Translations under genes and position numbers: made by a program
Assembly: GCF_963966145.1 (NCBI RefSeq)
Contig: NC_091047.1
Location: forward strand, 19,778,001 to 19,842,000
Source: Tenebrio molitor
Lineage: Eukaryota; Arthropoda; Insecta; Coleoptera; Tenebrionidae
Length of the DNA stretch: 64,000 nt
Direction: 5' to 3'
Shown here: one piece after another, positions 50,927 through 61,254 of the stretch
How the letters are laid out: each line of letters opens with the position of its first letter
Position numbering within the stretch: the stretch's first letter is position 1
Notes under the pieces: generated by a model
Databases searched by the model: none
What the model was told of the DNA's origin: nothing
Seen by the model: the letters and a program-made list of their open reading frames with translations, nothing else

Positions 50927-51125
50927 TCGAGTGTTCATTTGAATTTCTCCTCAAACTTGGCGTTGAAGCGTCGATTGTGAACGCACCACGGATTCCGGAT
51001 CAGCTGCTTGAATCTAACCTTACTTTTTGCGTTGTTTGTGTTTTTACTCTGCAGACTGACGAGTGGTGCGTTCACAATCGACTCTTCAACGTTAACTTTG
51101 AGCAGAAATTTAAATGAATACCCGA
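50927..51125. mobile_element. TA-flanked palindromic MITE, about 65-bp terminal inverted repeats
   Basis: Left arm TCGAGTGTTCATTTGAATTT, then GCGTTGAAGCGTCGATTGTG and AACGCACCA. The right arm mirrors it (TGGTGCGTTCACAATCGACT, CTTCAACGTT, AATTTAAATGAATACCCGA). TA lies at 50925-50926 and at 51126-51127. The central loop is about 65 bp and non-coding. Confidence 0.8.
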
Positions 51126-54100
51126 TATAACTGAAACAGTTATTATCAAATATGTAGATTATATATGTTGACGTTCTACTTTACGACTCAATCCCAGAGT
51201 GTCGTCCTTAGATGAGAACAACTGAGCATAATTTGCGGGATTATACATAAGAGTTCAAATATGAGATTAAACTGCATCAGTGTAACGAGATTTCATCAGT
51301 TTACTTCACACTGAAACAGCGATGCTCTTTTATGATGAAAACTTCATCCAAAAGCAAAAGCCAACTTTAATGAGAAATTTTCTCCAGTGGCTGGCGAGCC
51401 CTCCATGTTTCTCATCAAAGAAGGGAATTTTTTCAGCAATTATCTCCTAGATAAAGCATCAGTGAACGCGGCCGCGCCCAACTATTCCTGTGAAAACTTT
51501 CATCGAATTATTATTAATTTCGATGCGATTCCAGGTCCAGACATAAAGTTGGGCAAAAAAGCCAATAATCGAGATAGCATCGTCCAACTTAATCTAAGTT
51601 CCATCTATTAAGTCACCTAAATTTCTTTCCGGTTTTCCTGAGTCTTAGAGGAAAAAAGGAAAACTTCGATCTTGATATCATCAAGGCGGAATCACATATC
51701 TCCTTTGCGGAGAATCCACCCTTAATATGGTTGGAATCTCGCAGAAAGCCGAGCTTTGGGTACAAACTAAACGTTATTTACATAGAAGCTGGTAATTAGG
51801 TGTCAGAAAAAGAGATCTGTCCTGTACAGATAAATTTTGTCGGCGGCTCTTTTGGTTGCCGTCCCAAGACAGCCACGAATGGCATCCCAACCCCCTCAAC
51901 CGCCGGACCACGGCCGAGATCATCCCCAAACGCCAAGCGCCACAAAATGACGCTAAACCAATAAAAATCGGTATCGAATTGAAATCGAACAAGGCAGAAT
52001 TTAACTCACTAAAATATTTCTTTGTACCACTGTTAACTTTTTTTTCTATATTTCTGTTTACGATTTTTTGATTGGTTTTCATAAAAAAAGTACTACTTTA
52101 CGCACTTGTTGCATAAACTACTAAAACATAACGTTAGATTGTTGAAAGGTCTGAAAAAGTAATTAATATGTACTGGAATTCTTTACTATTGGAAATACCG
52201 TAGAATCCTATTTATGTACTCGGATAATTAATTCATCAAAAAATTACCAGAAAAAACAAACCTTACGGACATGATTTCCTACTGTACTACAGCCTTTCAT
52301 CTAGCTACTAATTAATTATACAAGAATATAATACGAGTACGTAAATGTTTGCTGGTTTAAAAACATCTCCTCATTGCTTCTATGCTAATTATTCAAAGTG
52401 CAAAGATAATATTGATGATCTGAAACTCATAATTTGCATATTCTTGATGTGAAAATCTGATCGAAGGATGTTGTAAACATTATTAATGTATTGGGCAATT
52501 TGTGTTTCTCTCGCCTTCAAATGTCAGTGATAATAATAAAAATGAATGATGAAGTACGGTGTAGTAGTACGGTGTTTTGATTAGGTTAAATTTATTCGAT
52601 AGAGATAAAGATCGATCTGGCCTTTCAGATTAAAACTTATTTTAAAAGATAAACTTGCTCTGGTTATTTATAGTCGGAGCAAGGAAGCAGGATAGTGATT
52701 TTAACTTGTAGCCATATGTGGTAAAAGAGAAAAGGAACACATAATATAAATTAGTTGTTACTACTCCTGTTATGTAAGTAATGTAAGTAATGATACTAAT
52801 TACGTCCGTGAGTAATGTAGTCCATGGGCGTGGTGACCCAAAGCTAAATTGCATTTGCAAATCATCGCGACTATGAAGATAGTATGATACAATTATTTTG
52901 AGAAAGTGACGCAAATTAATTATGATAATGAAATGATGAATTGGTACGTTGTAGAAAAAGTATATACCAACGCGGATCACAGAGATCATTCTCAGACCTT
53001 ACATGCTTGTTGAATATTGTACTTTTAATTTCTAGTTTTCTTTTTAATGGAAACAAAAAATATGTGAAATTATTTTATAGGTGAAAATGTAAAACTGCAG
53101 AACATTTATTCATTTAGTGGAGCACAAAAAAAAACACTAGTAACAACACAAAACAAAATACCAAATCCGAAACCCCCATTACAAAATTTTATTTTTTAAA
53201 AAAACAAAATTCAGATCGGTTTGTTTGTTTTGTTCTTGCTTGTAGGCCATTAAAACAACAAACTCGATATTTATTTTAAAATGTTACCATCGTCCAATCA
53301 AACGTTATCGTTATCAGCGTTGGGATTCGTGAAACATATGTTGTACAAAAATCGTAAAAATAAGCTGGCTTGTCGCAAGCTCGTTTAACCCAACTCCGAA
53401 TTTTATTCGGCAATTTTATATTTAACTGACGACCGTGTGATATATCCGGTGAATTATTAAAACTGACGATATTTCCTGACACTCGTAAACTAGGAAATTA
53501 ATAATAACGCTATTAACCACTCAACTGGGTCTCTGGACCAGCTGTTTGTCGACGGAGCATCGCTGTTGTAATTTTCTTGTCGAAAAAGCTCCATCACGTC
53601 ACCGCCCCTCAGATTTATTAAAAGCACAATATGGAGGATAAGAAGGATATTATTTTTCAACGGCCGCGCCGAGATAATTGCTTAAAAATGTGAAAGGCAA
53701 AAGTGCTCCCCGAAAATAACACTTTGACAGCGTTGGTGATTTTCACAATTTAACATGTTTAAGCGGAAATGTATCCACATCTTGCGAGAATTATTCTTTG
53801 CTTGTAAAAATTTTCTTTTTCTTCTTTACCTGCAGTAATATTATATCTTCTGCAAAAACAATAGACAAACCGAAATTAAAAATAAAAATTTTATACTCGT
53901 ATCTGCCAGTTTAATTTATAATAAAAATATATTTTCAACTAGACGTGTAAATTGAACACTGAATTCAAAACACGTTTTCGTTTTATTTGTCGTTCAGATC
54001 AAATATAAAACAAAGTGAGAACGTTCTATTTTATGAAATTGTCAAAATTTTATTATAACTGGTTTACAATACATATAAAACATATATAAAGAAGAGTCAC

Positions 54101-54501
54101 GAAGAATATGAAGTTATTAAATTATATAGTATGTATGTATATTTTGGCTTAACCCATAAATTGCTTTAATATTTAAAAATTCGATAACATTTTTACGATT
54201 CAATTTTATTTCTCTATATTTGTTTACGAAGATGAAGATAATTGAAAAATACTGCAAGCTTTTGGGATTGCCACAGTGGAAAAGAGACATGGCGACAGCA
54301 AGATGGAGCAACTGTCCGTACAGTCAGAGTTGCTGAAATAGATGATGATGTAATAAGTTCGCAAAAGTAATTTCATTTCACATCATCAGGTTTGATAGAG
54401 CCAGACTCTTCTTACCAAGAAAAAATGTATTTTCCTTATAAAGGATACGGTGACTTACAGGCCACTGTATATGTATCTGTACATATCTAATTCTTAATTA
54501 C
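51126..54501. other. Non-coding stretch
   Basis: No gene recognised. 51830-51960 is a GC-richer patch; a 115-codon minus-strand frame at 52642-52989 is rich in hydrophobic residues but shows no family pattern. Confidence 0.45.
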
Positions 54502-54728
54502 TCGACTACAGAAAGAGAAGGAATTATGTGTTCGGGTGTAATGTATGTTTCTTTGTATGTTTGTGCACTCCTGTAACCTTAAATGCTGAAGAGATTTCGA
54601 CGGGACTATCACTGGTAAATAGCTGACTTATCCAGAAATGACACGGGATATACAACATCAAGCTATCTTATCAGGATACTGGTTAAAAAAAGTAGAGAAA
54701 GTTGCAAGTACATTTTCTCGCATAGAAC
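54502..54728 (+). repeat. Interspersed repeat, family X copy 4
   Basis: Begins ACTCGACTACAGAAAGAGAA and GGAATTATGTGTTCGGGTGT, then AATGTATGTTTCTTTGTATG, AACCTTAAATGCTGAAGAGA, CGACGGGACTATCACTGG and AGCTATCTTATCAGGA. It stays alignable with copy 3 through a TACATTTTCTCGCAT block. Confidence 0.75.
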
Positions 54729-56232
54729 ATGAAGATATCTAGTGATTAGTTGATTTTCTTAAATTGATGTTAAATATTTTTTATTCATATAAGTAGTAAA
54801 ATTTAAATACAGTTGGGAACGAATCAAACTGTAAAAATCAAGCAATAAATAATAATATTTTCTTTTCTTGTATCTTACATCGAGTAAACTAACAATAAAA
54901 TTCATTCTTCATGAGAAGCTGCACACGAATGAACTGGACAATTGTCCTTTAGAAACCTTTTGAAACATTTTTACTACTTACAACTTTACTTCCAATAACT
55001 TGGACTAGATTCCCAGCACTTTCCTAATGTTTGCTTTCTTTTTACGTCGCAGAACAAAGCATCCGCGCCTCGCCTCCTGCTCTTTTAATTTTTTCCAAAT
55101 CGTTCCGGCGTGGTTGTTACCCTGACAATAAGGAAGAAATGGGAGTGAATGGCAATAACAGGGGTGACTGTTCCGTATAACGGACTGGTAATTAAACGTC
55201 GACATGTGCCGGGCGTTACAGTAGTAGCAATAGACCCCATCCGGACTCCGGACTACGATTATATCGATATTAGATTTCCATTTGACAATTAGGCTTGCTT
55301 AAACCCCATTAGGCTCTACATTGCTTGTACGCCATTCAATTGGCGCCATTTATTTAAACGAATAGCCCTCCAAGCCGTGTTTCACGTAATAATCGAGGCG
55401 CAACACTTGTACTCTTCTGACAGAATCGCACACACGTACGCCCCTTTAATAATAGGCAATTGATAACGGAGCTGACAATGTGAGGAAAAAGGACGAAACG
55501 CATTATTGAAAAATTTAACGTTCGTCGAGTTTAGTCAACTGAACTGCAGCGTTCCAGAAGCTATTGATCTCGTGGGCAGATAGAGGACGTTACTGTAAAT
55601 CAGAAAAGCTATCGTCATTGCACTTGTGCACCAGAGATAAGTAGACTTGGGTGAACCGGTGACCATTATGAAAAAATTGGGAAAATGCGAGATTTACGAC
55701 ATAGTTTTCCCAGTTCGTGAGCTTATAAACACTGATATTAAAGGGACAAAGTGATTTTGTAGAAGGGGTTTCGCCGCGAATACCCTTTTGGGTGCTATTT
55801 ACCCAAGGTGATGTTGACTCGTTGCCAAAAAAAAAAATTACACTAACATATGTGCACATGATTGTGATTCTGTCATTTTGTATCAACAAATATGAATCAA
55901 AATTTGTGTTTTCTCCCAAGAGATATCGAAAAATTGGAAAATTTATAATATCATGAAAAACAACATGTTTTTAAACAATAAATCATTTTTTTAACAGGTC
56001 GTCGTCTTCTGTGGTAACCACTCTTTCAACAATAAAATCATTAATTAAACTAAACTGGATGCTTACATCGTTTCATCGTTTTTCATTTATTTTTATGAAG
56101 AATAATAGTTATAGAAAAACTATCGTAAATAGCAAATAAATAATAATAAATGATATGTTTTCATTGTTAAAAATCGAAAATGATTCGAAATTATTTCTAA
56201 TTGACATCAGAAATTTCTCTATGGTATCTATA
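54729..56232. other. Non-coding stretch
   Basis: A 109-codon minus-strand frame (55590-55919) has no recognisable domain. No repeats noticed. Confidence 0.45.
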
Positions 56233-56863
56233 CAAAGTGATCAAAAAGAAAATAAATCAGAGCAGGCGTTGCAAATTATCGGTCACGTCGTAGCGGAATC
56301 ATATGCAAATAAGCGTTCAATGCATGGGCGTAGACAATTTGTGATCTCAAACGCTACTTCATAATAAATTATACCTAATGAATTTTAGACGTTGAAATTA
56401 TAATTGTGCATTTTATTATTATTACCTGATAATAGACAAAATTTATAAAACAAACAAGAGCAACATTTTACGTTCGTAAGAATCGGTAATTTACCAGCTT
56501 TATTGTCAAACGCGACGGCACTGGTCAACAGATTTTTCGGTGAAATGACAAACAAACGTCAGTTTTATAGCAACGGTATCCATGTTAACCTTGAAAATAG
56601 TTTTCGATTTCGCCAAAGTTAACGGACGTTCCCTGTAATTGTAAGCAACAATTATCCCAGAATAAGTGGCAAAATGAGTTTTACCATTGAAGGTAAACAT
56701 TAATTATTAATTAATACATAATATATTTTTCGATAGGTAGGCAACCAATAAAACGACTGGGTAAAGCAAGTATACATATGGGTACGATTAAGTTAAGAGA
56801 GACGTTTCGATAAAACAAAAAATGAGGTGGCACTCTTGATTTGTTTTCTTGTTGATCACTCTG
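56233..56863 (+). mobile_element. TA-flanked MITE, family M copy 2 (Tc1/mariner type)
   Basis: TA lies at 56231-56232 and 56864-56865. The left end CAAAGTGATCAAAAAGAAAA continues as TAAATC; the inverse of the right end reads CAGAGTGATCAACAAGAAAA then CAAATC. That gives terminal inverted repeats of about 26-30 bp with three mismatches. The interior is shared with 44539-45005, but this copy is about 160 bp longer because of two internal segments (about 56360-56435 and 56710-56805). No transposase remains. Confidence 0.8.
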
Positions 56864-56865
56864 TA

Positions 56866-57030
56866 CTTCTACAATGTTGGCTTTATTTCTTTTTTTATCA
56901 TCCTTAAATGTTTCAGCATAAAAACACATTCTGCAATTTACCTAGAAATTTGTTTATTTTCTCTATATCACATCACTCATTACAGTTTGATCTGTTTACA
57001 TGATTGGCTATAAAATTTCATAAATCTTTG
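56866..57030. other. Short non-coding gap between MITE and LINE
   Basis: Nothing recognised. Confidence 0.5.
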
Positions 57031-57047
57031 TCTAGAAGGTTTTAGTT
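57031..57047. repeat. Target site duplication of the LINE, 3' side
   Basis: TCTAGAAGGTTTTAGTT, identical to 60910-60926. Confidence 0.9.
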
Positions 57048-57213
57048 GTTGTATGTATATTTAATACCTATACAGGTTTATAAATTATCCGATTTTCGAC
57101 ATTTCCCACTAACTCAATAAAATACAATAAAATATAATATAATAACTAAAACTAACTAACTAAATAAGACAATAATTCAAAACAATAACAAATTAGCAGC
57201 TTTCCAAATACAA
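57048..57213 (-). other. LINE 3' UTR and tail
   Basis: 166 nt after the ORF2 stop, AT-rich, with a run of TTAGTTAGTTAG-like units near 57146-57160. The terminal bases on the minus strand are ATATACATACAAC with no poly-A and no obvious tandem tail. Confidence 0.7.
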
Positions 57214-57330
57214 TTATCCCTCCCCACATATTGTCCCTCTTCTCCACTCAACCTTCTTCATCCATTCGATCCCTCTTCCGTCCTCATTCAACATTTCTTC
57301 TCTACTTTCCTCTCTCTCTCTCAATTCTAC

Positions 57331-57384
57331 GCATTCATTCAACATATGTTCTATCGTCTCCTTTTTTTCTCCACACATCCTGCA
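57331..57384 (-). other. C-terminal zinc knuckle of ORF2
   Basis: CRMCGEKKETIEHMLNEC gives C-x2-C-x8-H-x4-C, the CCHC pattern after the RT in many insect LINEs, likely used for nucleic acid binding. Confidence 0.85.
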
Positions 57385-58313
57385 CACTCTAATCCTATCC
57401 TCATTCCAATATTTATTCTCTCTCTCCTCATTTCCACACCTAAATCTTGCTATTATCACTCTCTCCTTTCTACTCTCTCTTCCTAGGTACTTTGGTAGTT
57501 CTTCCGTTATTATTTTTTCATACTTCCCATTGTACCTAGATTCCCTAATTCTCGTTCTTCTTTCCTGCACTTGCACATCTCTGTCTCTCTGCACCAATTC
57601 ATCTGTCATTGCTCTGCCTCCCTCTCGCATTCTTTCTATCTCCGCTCCTGCATACCCATTTCTTTCGAAATATGCCTCCCTTTCTTTCCATACCCCTTTT
57701 CCTATTTCTTTCCTTTTTTCTTTCAGACACTCTTGCAAAATTCTACACTCTCCTCTCTCTATCAACCTCTCCTCAAATCTTATTGCTCTCTTTCCTGCTT
57801 CTATTCTTATTCCATCCCTTTTTGTTTCCTCCATCACTATATAGCCCGGTGTCTCTCTATCTACTCCTAGCACCCATTTCAAATATTTTCCTTGCACCCC
57901 TTCCAACCCTTCTTGCTCTCTCCATCCCCATATTTCCGCTCCATACATCATCACGCTTTTCACCAGACTATCAAACATCATTATTCTCCTTCTAAAGTCA
58001 TGTCCAAATTTTCTCTCTCCATCCCCCATACCGCTCCTATTATCTTATTCGCTTTTTTCACTAACTCTCTCACATGTGCTGCTGCTGTGTTTCTTTCATT
58101 CATCACATAACCTAAATACTTAAATTCTTTCACTTCTTCAATTTTATCCTTTTCCCATCTCCACTCATTTATTTTTCTCCTACCACCCCCCTTTCTAAAC
58201 ACCATCATCTTGGATTTCTCTACATTCACCGTCAACTTTTTCGTCCTCATATATTTCTCCATGTTTCCCAACATTTCTTTCATACCTTTCTCCTCTCTCG
58301 CTAGCACCACCAA

Positions 58314-58325
58314 ATCATCCGCGTA
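58314..58325 (-). other. Reverse transcriptase YADD motif
   Basis: Encodes Tyr-Ala-Asp-Asp in the context SLAYADDLVVLA, motif C of the RT palm. The preceding motifs A and B are absent because of the upstream deletion. Confidence 0.9.
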
Positions 58326-59277
58326 TGCCAAAGACCACACTTTTTCTTTGCCCACCACCCGCCTGCCCGTCTGGTAACGCACCCCGCTCATTCATTTCCT
58401 TCATCAGTCTTTCTTCCACAATCATCGCGTATACCTTATATGCCGTATTAAGGAGCGTGATCCCCCTGTAATTGCTGGCTGTATCCTTTTCTCCTTTCTT
58501 ATATATGGGGCATATTATCCCCTCCTTCCACTCCTGGGGGAAGCCCTCTCCCTTCCACACTCCATTCATTATCTCTAACAACCTATCAACTTCCCTTTCA
58601 GTTCCATATATCCACGATTCGTTCTGTATACCGTCCCTCCCCGGTGCCTTTTTCCTTTTCAGTTTTCTTAGTTGTTGCTCTAATTCTTCTCTTGTTATCT
58701 CTTCTATTTCTCCCACTCTGTGTTGTCTCTTTTCCTTTTCTTGTCTGTTTTCCTCACCCCCCAACAACTCACTGAAGTACTTTCTTCATTCCTCCATAGT
58801 AATTCTATCACTCACTATTTCTCCTTTTTTCTTTCTTTCCCTATTTATGTATCTCCACACCTCTTCTTCCGTCTTTATACCTTTCATCTTCATTTCTTCT
58901 TCCATCCGTTTCTTTTCCTTCTTCTCTTTGCATACTAATTTGTACCTCTTGCGTGCTCTCTTGTACTCTTCCTTCGTTGCTTTTTCTTTTTTCCAATTTC
59001 TTAGTTTCTTTCTTGCTGCTTGCTTCCCTTCCCTGCATTCTTTATCCCACCACTCGTTTTTCCACAGCCCCATCTTCTCTCTTATCTCTATCTCTTTTTT
59101 TTCTGTTGCATTTTTTACGTTCTCGCTCAGCTCCCTCACTTTTTCGTTTATTTCTCCTTCTTCGTATTTTGCCTCCCTAAGTCTTGCTCTATACTTTTCT
59201 TTTCCTTCTTCCGTCCAAATATTCTTCACAATTTTTCTTTTAACATCCTTCATACTTCTCTCTTTCTCTCTTCCTTT

Positions 59278-60006
59278 TGTCCTCACTTCCAATGGCATAT
59301 GATCCGACTCCACTCTTTCTCCCACCTTAAATTCTTCTATTTTATCCCATGCTTCTTCATTCACCATAACATTATCAATAACTGTCTCCCCTCTCGATCC
59401 AATATACGTGTACTCCCCTTTCTCGTCTCCTATGCAGTTTCCATTAAGTACGTCCCATCCTCTTTCTTCTACTAAGCTAACCAGTTCTCTCCCTTCTGCG
59501 TTTTCTATTCCATCTTTTGTTGGTCTTCTTTCTATTGTTGCTTGTTGTTCTTCCATCCGCCTTCCTTTTCCCCCAATTCTTGCATTAAAATCCCCCCCAA
59601 TCACCAGAGTTCCTTCTTCCTGCTCTTTTACTCGCTCTTCTATTATTCTCTTCGTTTCTTTCATACTTCTGCTGTATATTGTTACAATTCTCCATTTTCT
59701 CTGTTTTCTTTTTACCGTTCTTTCCATAAACCCTCTTTCTTCTTTTACTCCAGATCCGTTTTCTTCTTCCAGTCCCTTTTTCACACCCATTATTATCCCA
59801 CCTTTCGCTCTCCCTTTCTTGCTTTCCCTCTCTGCATATTGACACTTCCACTCAAACTCTCTCGGCATTCTCTTTTCCAATCTTTCCCAGCCTTTTTCTT
59901 CCACCCACGTTTCTACTAATCCCACTACGTCAAATTCTCCCAAATACTTCCAAAACTCATTCTCTTTATTTTTTATTCCCGCTACATTCCAGAATACTAT
60001 TCTTAT
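59278..60006 (-). other. APE-type endonuclease domain of ORF2
   Basis: Residues about 28-270 of segment 1. Visible motifs in order are FWNVAGI (Asn34), LVETW (Glu59), GGDFNARIG (Asp166, Asn168), YTYIGSRGETVIDNVMVN (Asp238) and ESDHMPLEV (Ser261, Asp262, His263). These are the conserved metal-binding and catalytic residues of LINE endonucleases of the AP-endonuclease fold. The domain has no stop or frameshift and looks complete. Confidence 0.88.
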
Positions 60007-60083
60007 TTGCTCGTTTTCTCCTTTATTCCTCTCCATGTTCGTTTTCCCTTTTCTGCCCTGTCGTCTTTTTCTTACGCTCTTAT

Positions 60084-60830
60084 TCAAAAATTTGCTGTAT
60101 GTAACTTCCCGTTTTCTTCATCCCACCTAAAACCTTTTCCCTCTATCCATATCTTTTTATAACCCACTTTCACCCGCAGTCCTTTTTCTCGCTCTTCTTT
60201 GGCTAGCGTTCTTAATTTCTTCTGTGTGTCTCTCTCCTTTTTTGTCATATCATCTTCTATGTACACTCTCTTTCCTTTTTTTTCTCTTAGTTTCCTTTTA
60301 TTTTCCATAACTTTCCGTTTTTCCCCCCAGCTCTCAAGTTCTGCCACAATCATTTTTCCTCCATTTATTTTATACATCTCTTTCACCCTTACTTCAACCT
60401 CTAATTCTGCCTTCATCCATTTTTCCAGTTTCTTCTCGTTCTCACATTCCTCTTCATCCAGTCCCGTTACGACAATATTCTTTTTTCTCACTCTTTTTTC
60501 CTGCTCTTCCATTTTCTCCTCCAATTTTGTCATTTTTTCTTTTAATTCCATCTTTTCTCTTTCCCATTTTTCTTCCTTTTCACGCATCATACTTTTCAGT
60601 TGTTCCAATTCCCGGCTCATCTTCCGATTCTCTTCCTTTACCTCCCCTACATCCTCCATAATTTTTTCCAACATATTTTTCATTTCCTTATCCATTGCCT
60701 TTTTAACAGGTGATCTTTCCACTTTTTTACTTTTCCGAAATGGGTTAATCCTCTCTTCTGATTCTCGTCCTTCTTCTCTTTTCCTTTTGTGATCTTCGTC
60801 TCTCTCGCTTTCACTATCACTTTTTTTCAT
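60084..60830 (-). CDS. LINE ORF1: coiled-coil RNA-binding protein
   Basis: 248 codons from a true ATG (60828-60830), uninterrupted. Residues 1-45 are charged and Ser/Glu/Lys/Arg-rich. Residues about 46-114 form a long heptad-like coiled coil (for example REKMELKEKMTKLEEKMEEQ). Residues about 116-190 look like the RRM-like domain of L1-type ORF1 proteins: KKNIVVTGLDEEE as the first strand and MIVAELESWGEKRKVMENKR as the second motif. The rest (KKERDTQKKLRTLAKEEREK, VKVGYKKIWIEGKGFRWDE) fits the C-terminal domain of the same family. Such proteins trimerise, bind the element's RNA and form the retrotransposition particle. No CCHC zinc knuckles of the gag type are present. The stop overlaps the possible TTG start of ORF2. 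It appears intact; whether it is expressed is unknown. Confidence 0.85.
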   Translation of the reverse strand: MKKSDSESERDEDHKRKREEGRESEERINPFRKSKKVERSPVKKAMDKEMKNMLEKIMEDVGEVKEENRKMSRELEQLKSMMREKEEKWEREKMELKEKMTKLEEKMEEQEKRVRKKNIVVTGLDEEECENEKKLEKWMKAELEVEVRVKEMYKINGGKMIVAELESWGEKRKVMENKRKLREKKGKRVYIEDDMTKKERDTQKKLRTLAKEEREKGLRVKVGYKKIWIEGKGFRWDEENGKLHTANF

Positions 60831-60909
60831 TCTACCTCGTTTTTACTTGCCGCTTATCGTATCGCGCGCCGTAAAACAGGTCCGCTCGCTTCGACTGCTC
60901 GAATCGGAC
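60831..60909 (-). other. LINE 5' UTR
   Basis: 79 nt between the target duplication and the ORF1 ATG, much more GC- and CpG-rich than its surroundings. It holds the promoter elements listed separately. Confidence 0.75.
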
Positions 60910-60910
60910 T
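60878..60910 (-). promoter_or_regulatory. Initiator-like start and DPE of the LINE
   Basis: The minus strand begins AGTCCG if the ambiguous junction base (60910, shared with the duplication) is counted as +1; AGTC is the +1 to +4 part of the insect initiator TCAGTY. GGACCT at 60883-60878 then lies at +28 to +33, the fixed place of the downstream promoter element, and fits its consensus at all six positions. Jockey, F and I elements use such internal RNA polymerase II promoters, which lets a full-length copy carry its own promoter. Confidence 0.6.
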
Positions 60911-60926
60911 CTAGAAGGTTTTAGTT
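60910..60926. repeat. Target site duplication of the LINE, 5' side
   Basis: TCTAGAAGGTTTTAGTT, identical to 57031-57047. Confidence 0.9.
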
Positions 60927-61138
60927 TAAGGTTTGCATTAGGTTAAGCAATATATGAAATTCCACTTGAGGGAAAATCACCAATGTTGTTAGTTCACGTT
61001 CAAAAAGAAAAAGAAAAGTTTCTTCTTAAAACGTCAGACGTAACAAATTTAAACGGTTTATAATGGGATTATAATATACTTTAGTTTGTAATTCTAGGAA
61101 AGGTACTTTCTAGAGAGAAAATATGGTGCTACAATTAT

Positions 61139-61254
61139 TAATAGTAGGTAGATTATGTTATTAGGAGTAAAAATGAAGTTTTATGTGCTGAGGCTGGCAG
61201 CAAGTACATAAAACCATTTTTGCTCCAAATAACATATACTCCTACCTACTATTT
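61139..61254. repeat. Foldback repeat
   Basis: AATAGTAGGTAG, ATGTTATTAGGAGTAAAAAT and GTTTTATGTGCT on the left are mirrored by AGTACATAAAACCATTTTTG, CTCCAAATAACATA and CTACCTACTATT on the right. The loop is about 15 bp. Confidence 0.7.

Larger units (their letters stand above)
57214..60087 (-). pseudogene. LINE ORF2: APE endonuclease, reverse transcriptase, zinc knuckle; broken in three places
   Basis: ORF2 makes the enzyme that nicks target DNA and copies the RNA at the nick. Segment 1 (58786-60087, 433 codons) holds the APE endonuclease and a basic linker, and ends at TGA 58786-58788. The frame is unchanged after that stop, so it is a point nonsense mutation. Segment 2 carries RT motifs RKKAPGRDGIQNESW, ICPIYKKGEKDTASNYRGIT and LPDGQAG. 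At about 58350-58360 the frame jumps straight to KEKVWSLAYADDLVVLA: the palm between motif 2 and YADD, with the first catalytic Asp, is missing. Segment 3 keeps LTVNVEKSKMMVF and FKYLGYVMNE, then shifts frame near 58015-58030 into segment 4 with the zinc knuckle, ending at 57214. The start is uncertain: the frame is open into ORF1; TTG at 60085-60087 overlaps the ORF1 stop, and the first ATG is at 60034-60036. Confidence 0.85.
57048..60909 (-). mobile_element. Non-LTR retrotransposon with both ends, internally deleted
   Basis: The unit between two identical 17-bp duplications is 3862 bp. On the minus strand it reads: 79-nt GC-rich 5' UTR, ORF1 (coiled coil and RRM-like), ORF2 (APE endonuclease, reverse transcriptase, C-terminal zinc knuckle) and a 166-nt 3' UTR without a poly-A tail. 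The two-ORF plan with an APE nuclease and a CCHC at the C-terminus belongs to the large I/R1/Jockey-like and L1-like set; I cannot name the clade without an alignment. Three lesions in ORF2 make it non-autonomous. The perfect duplication suggests a fairly young insertion. It is not 5'-truncated, which is unusual for a LINE copy. Confidence 0.9.

Noticed and set aside
58472..59302. 276-codon plus-strand open frame, and others of 99-197 codons between 57530 and 60792
   Set aside because: They are antisense to the purine-rich LINE ORFs, are almost only Ser/Phe/Leu/Pro, and exist because that strand has few stop-forming bases.
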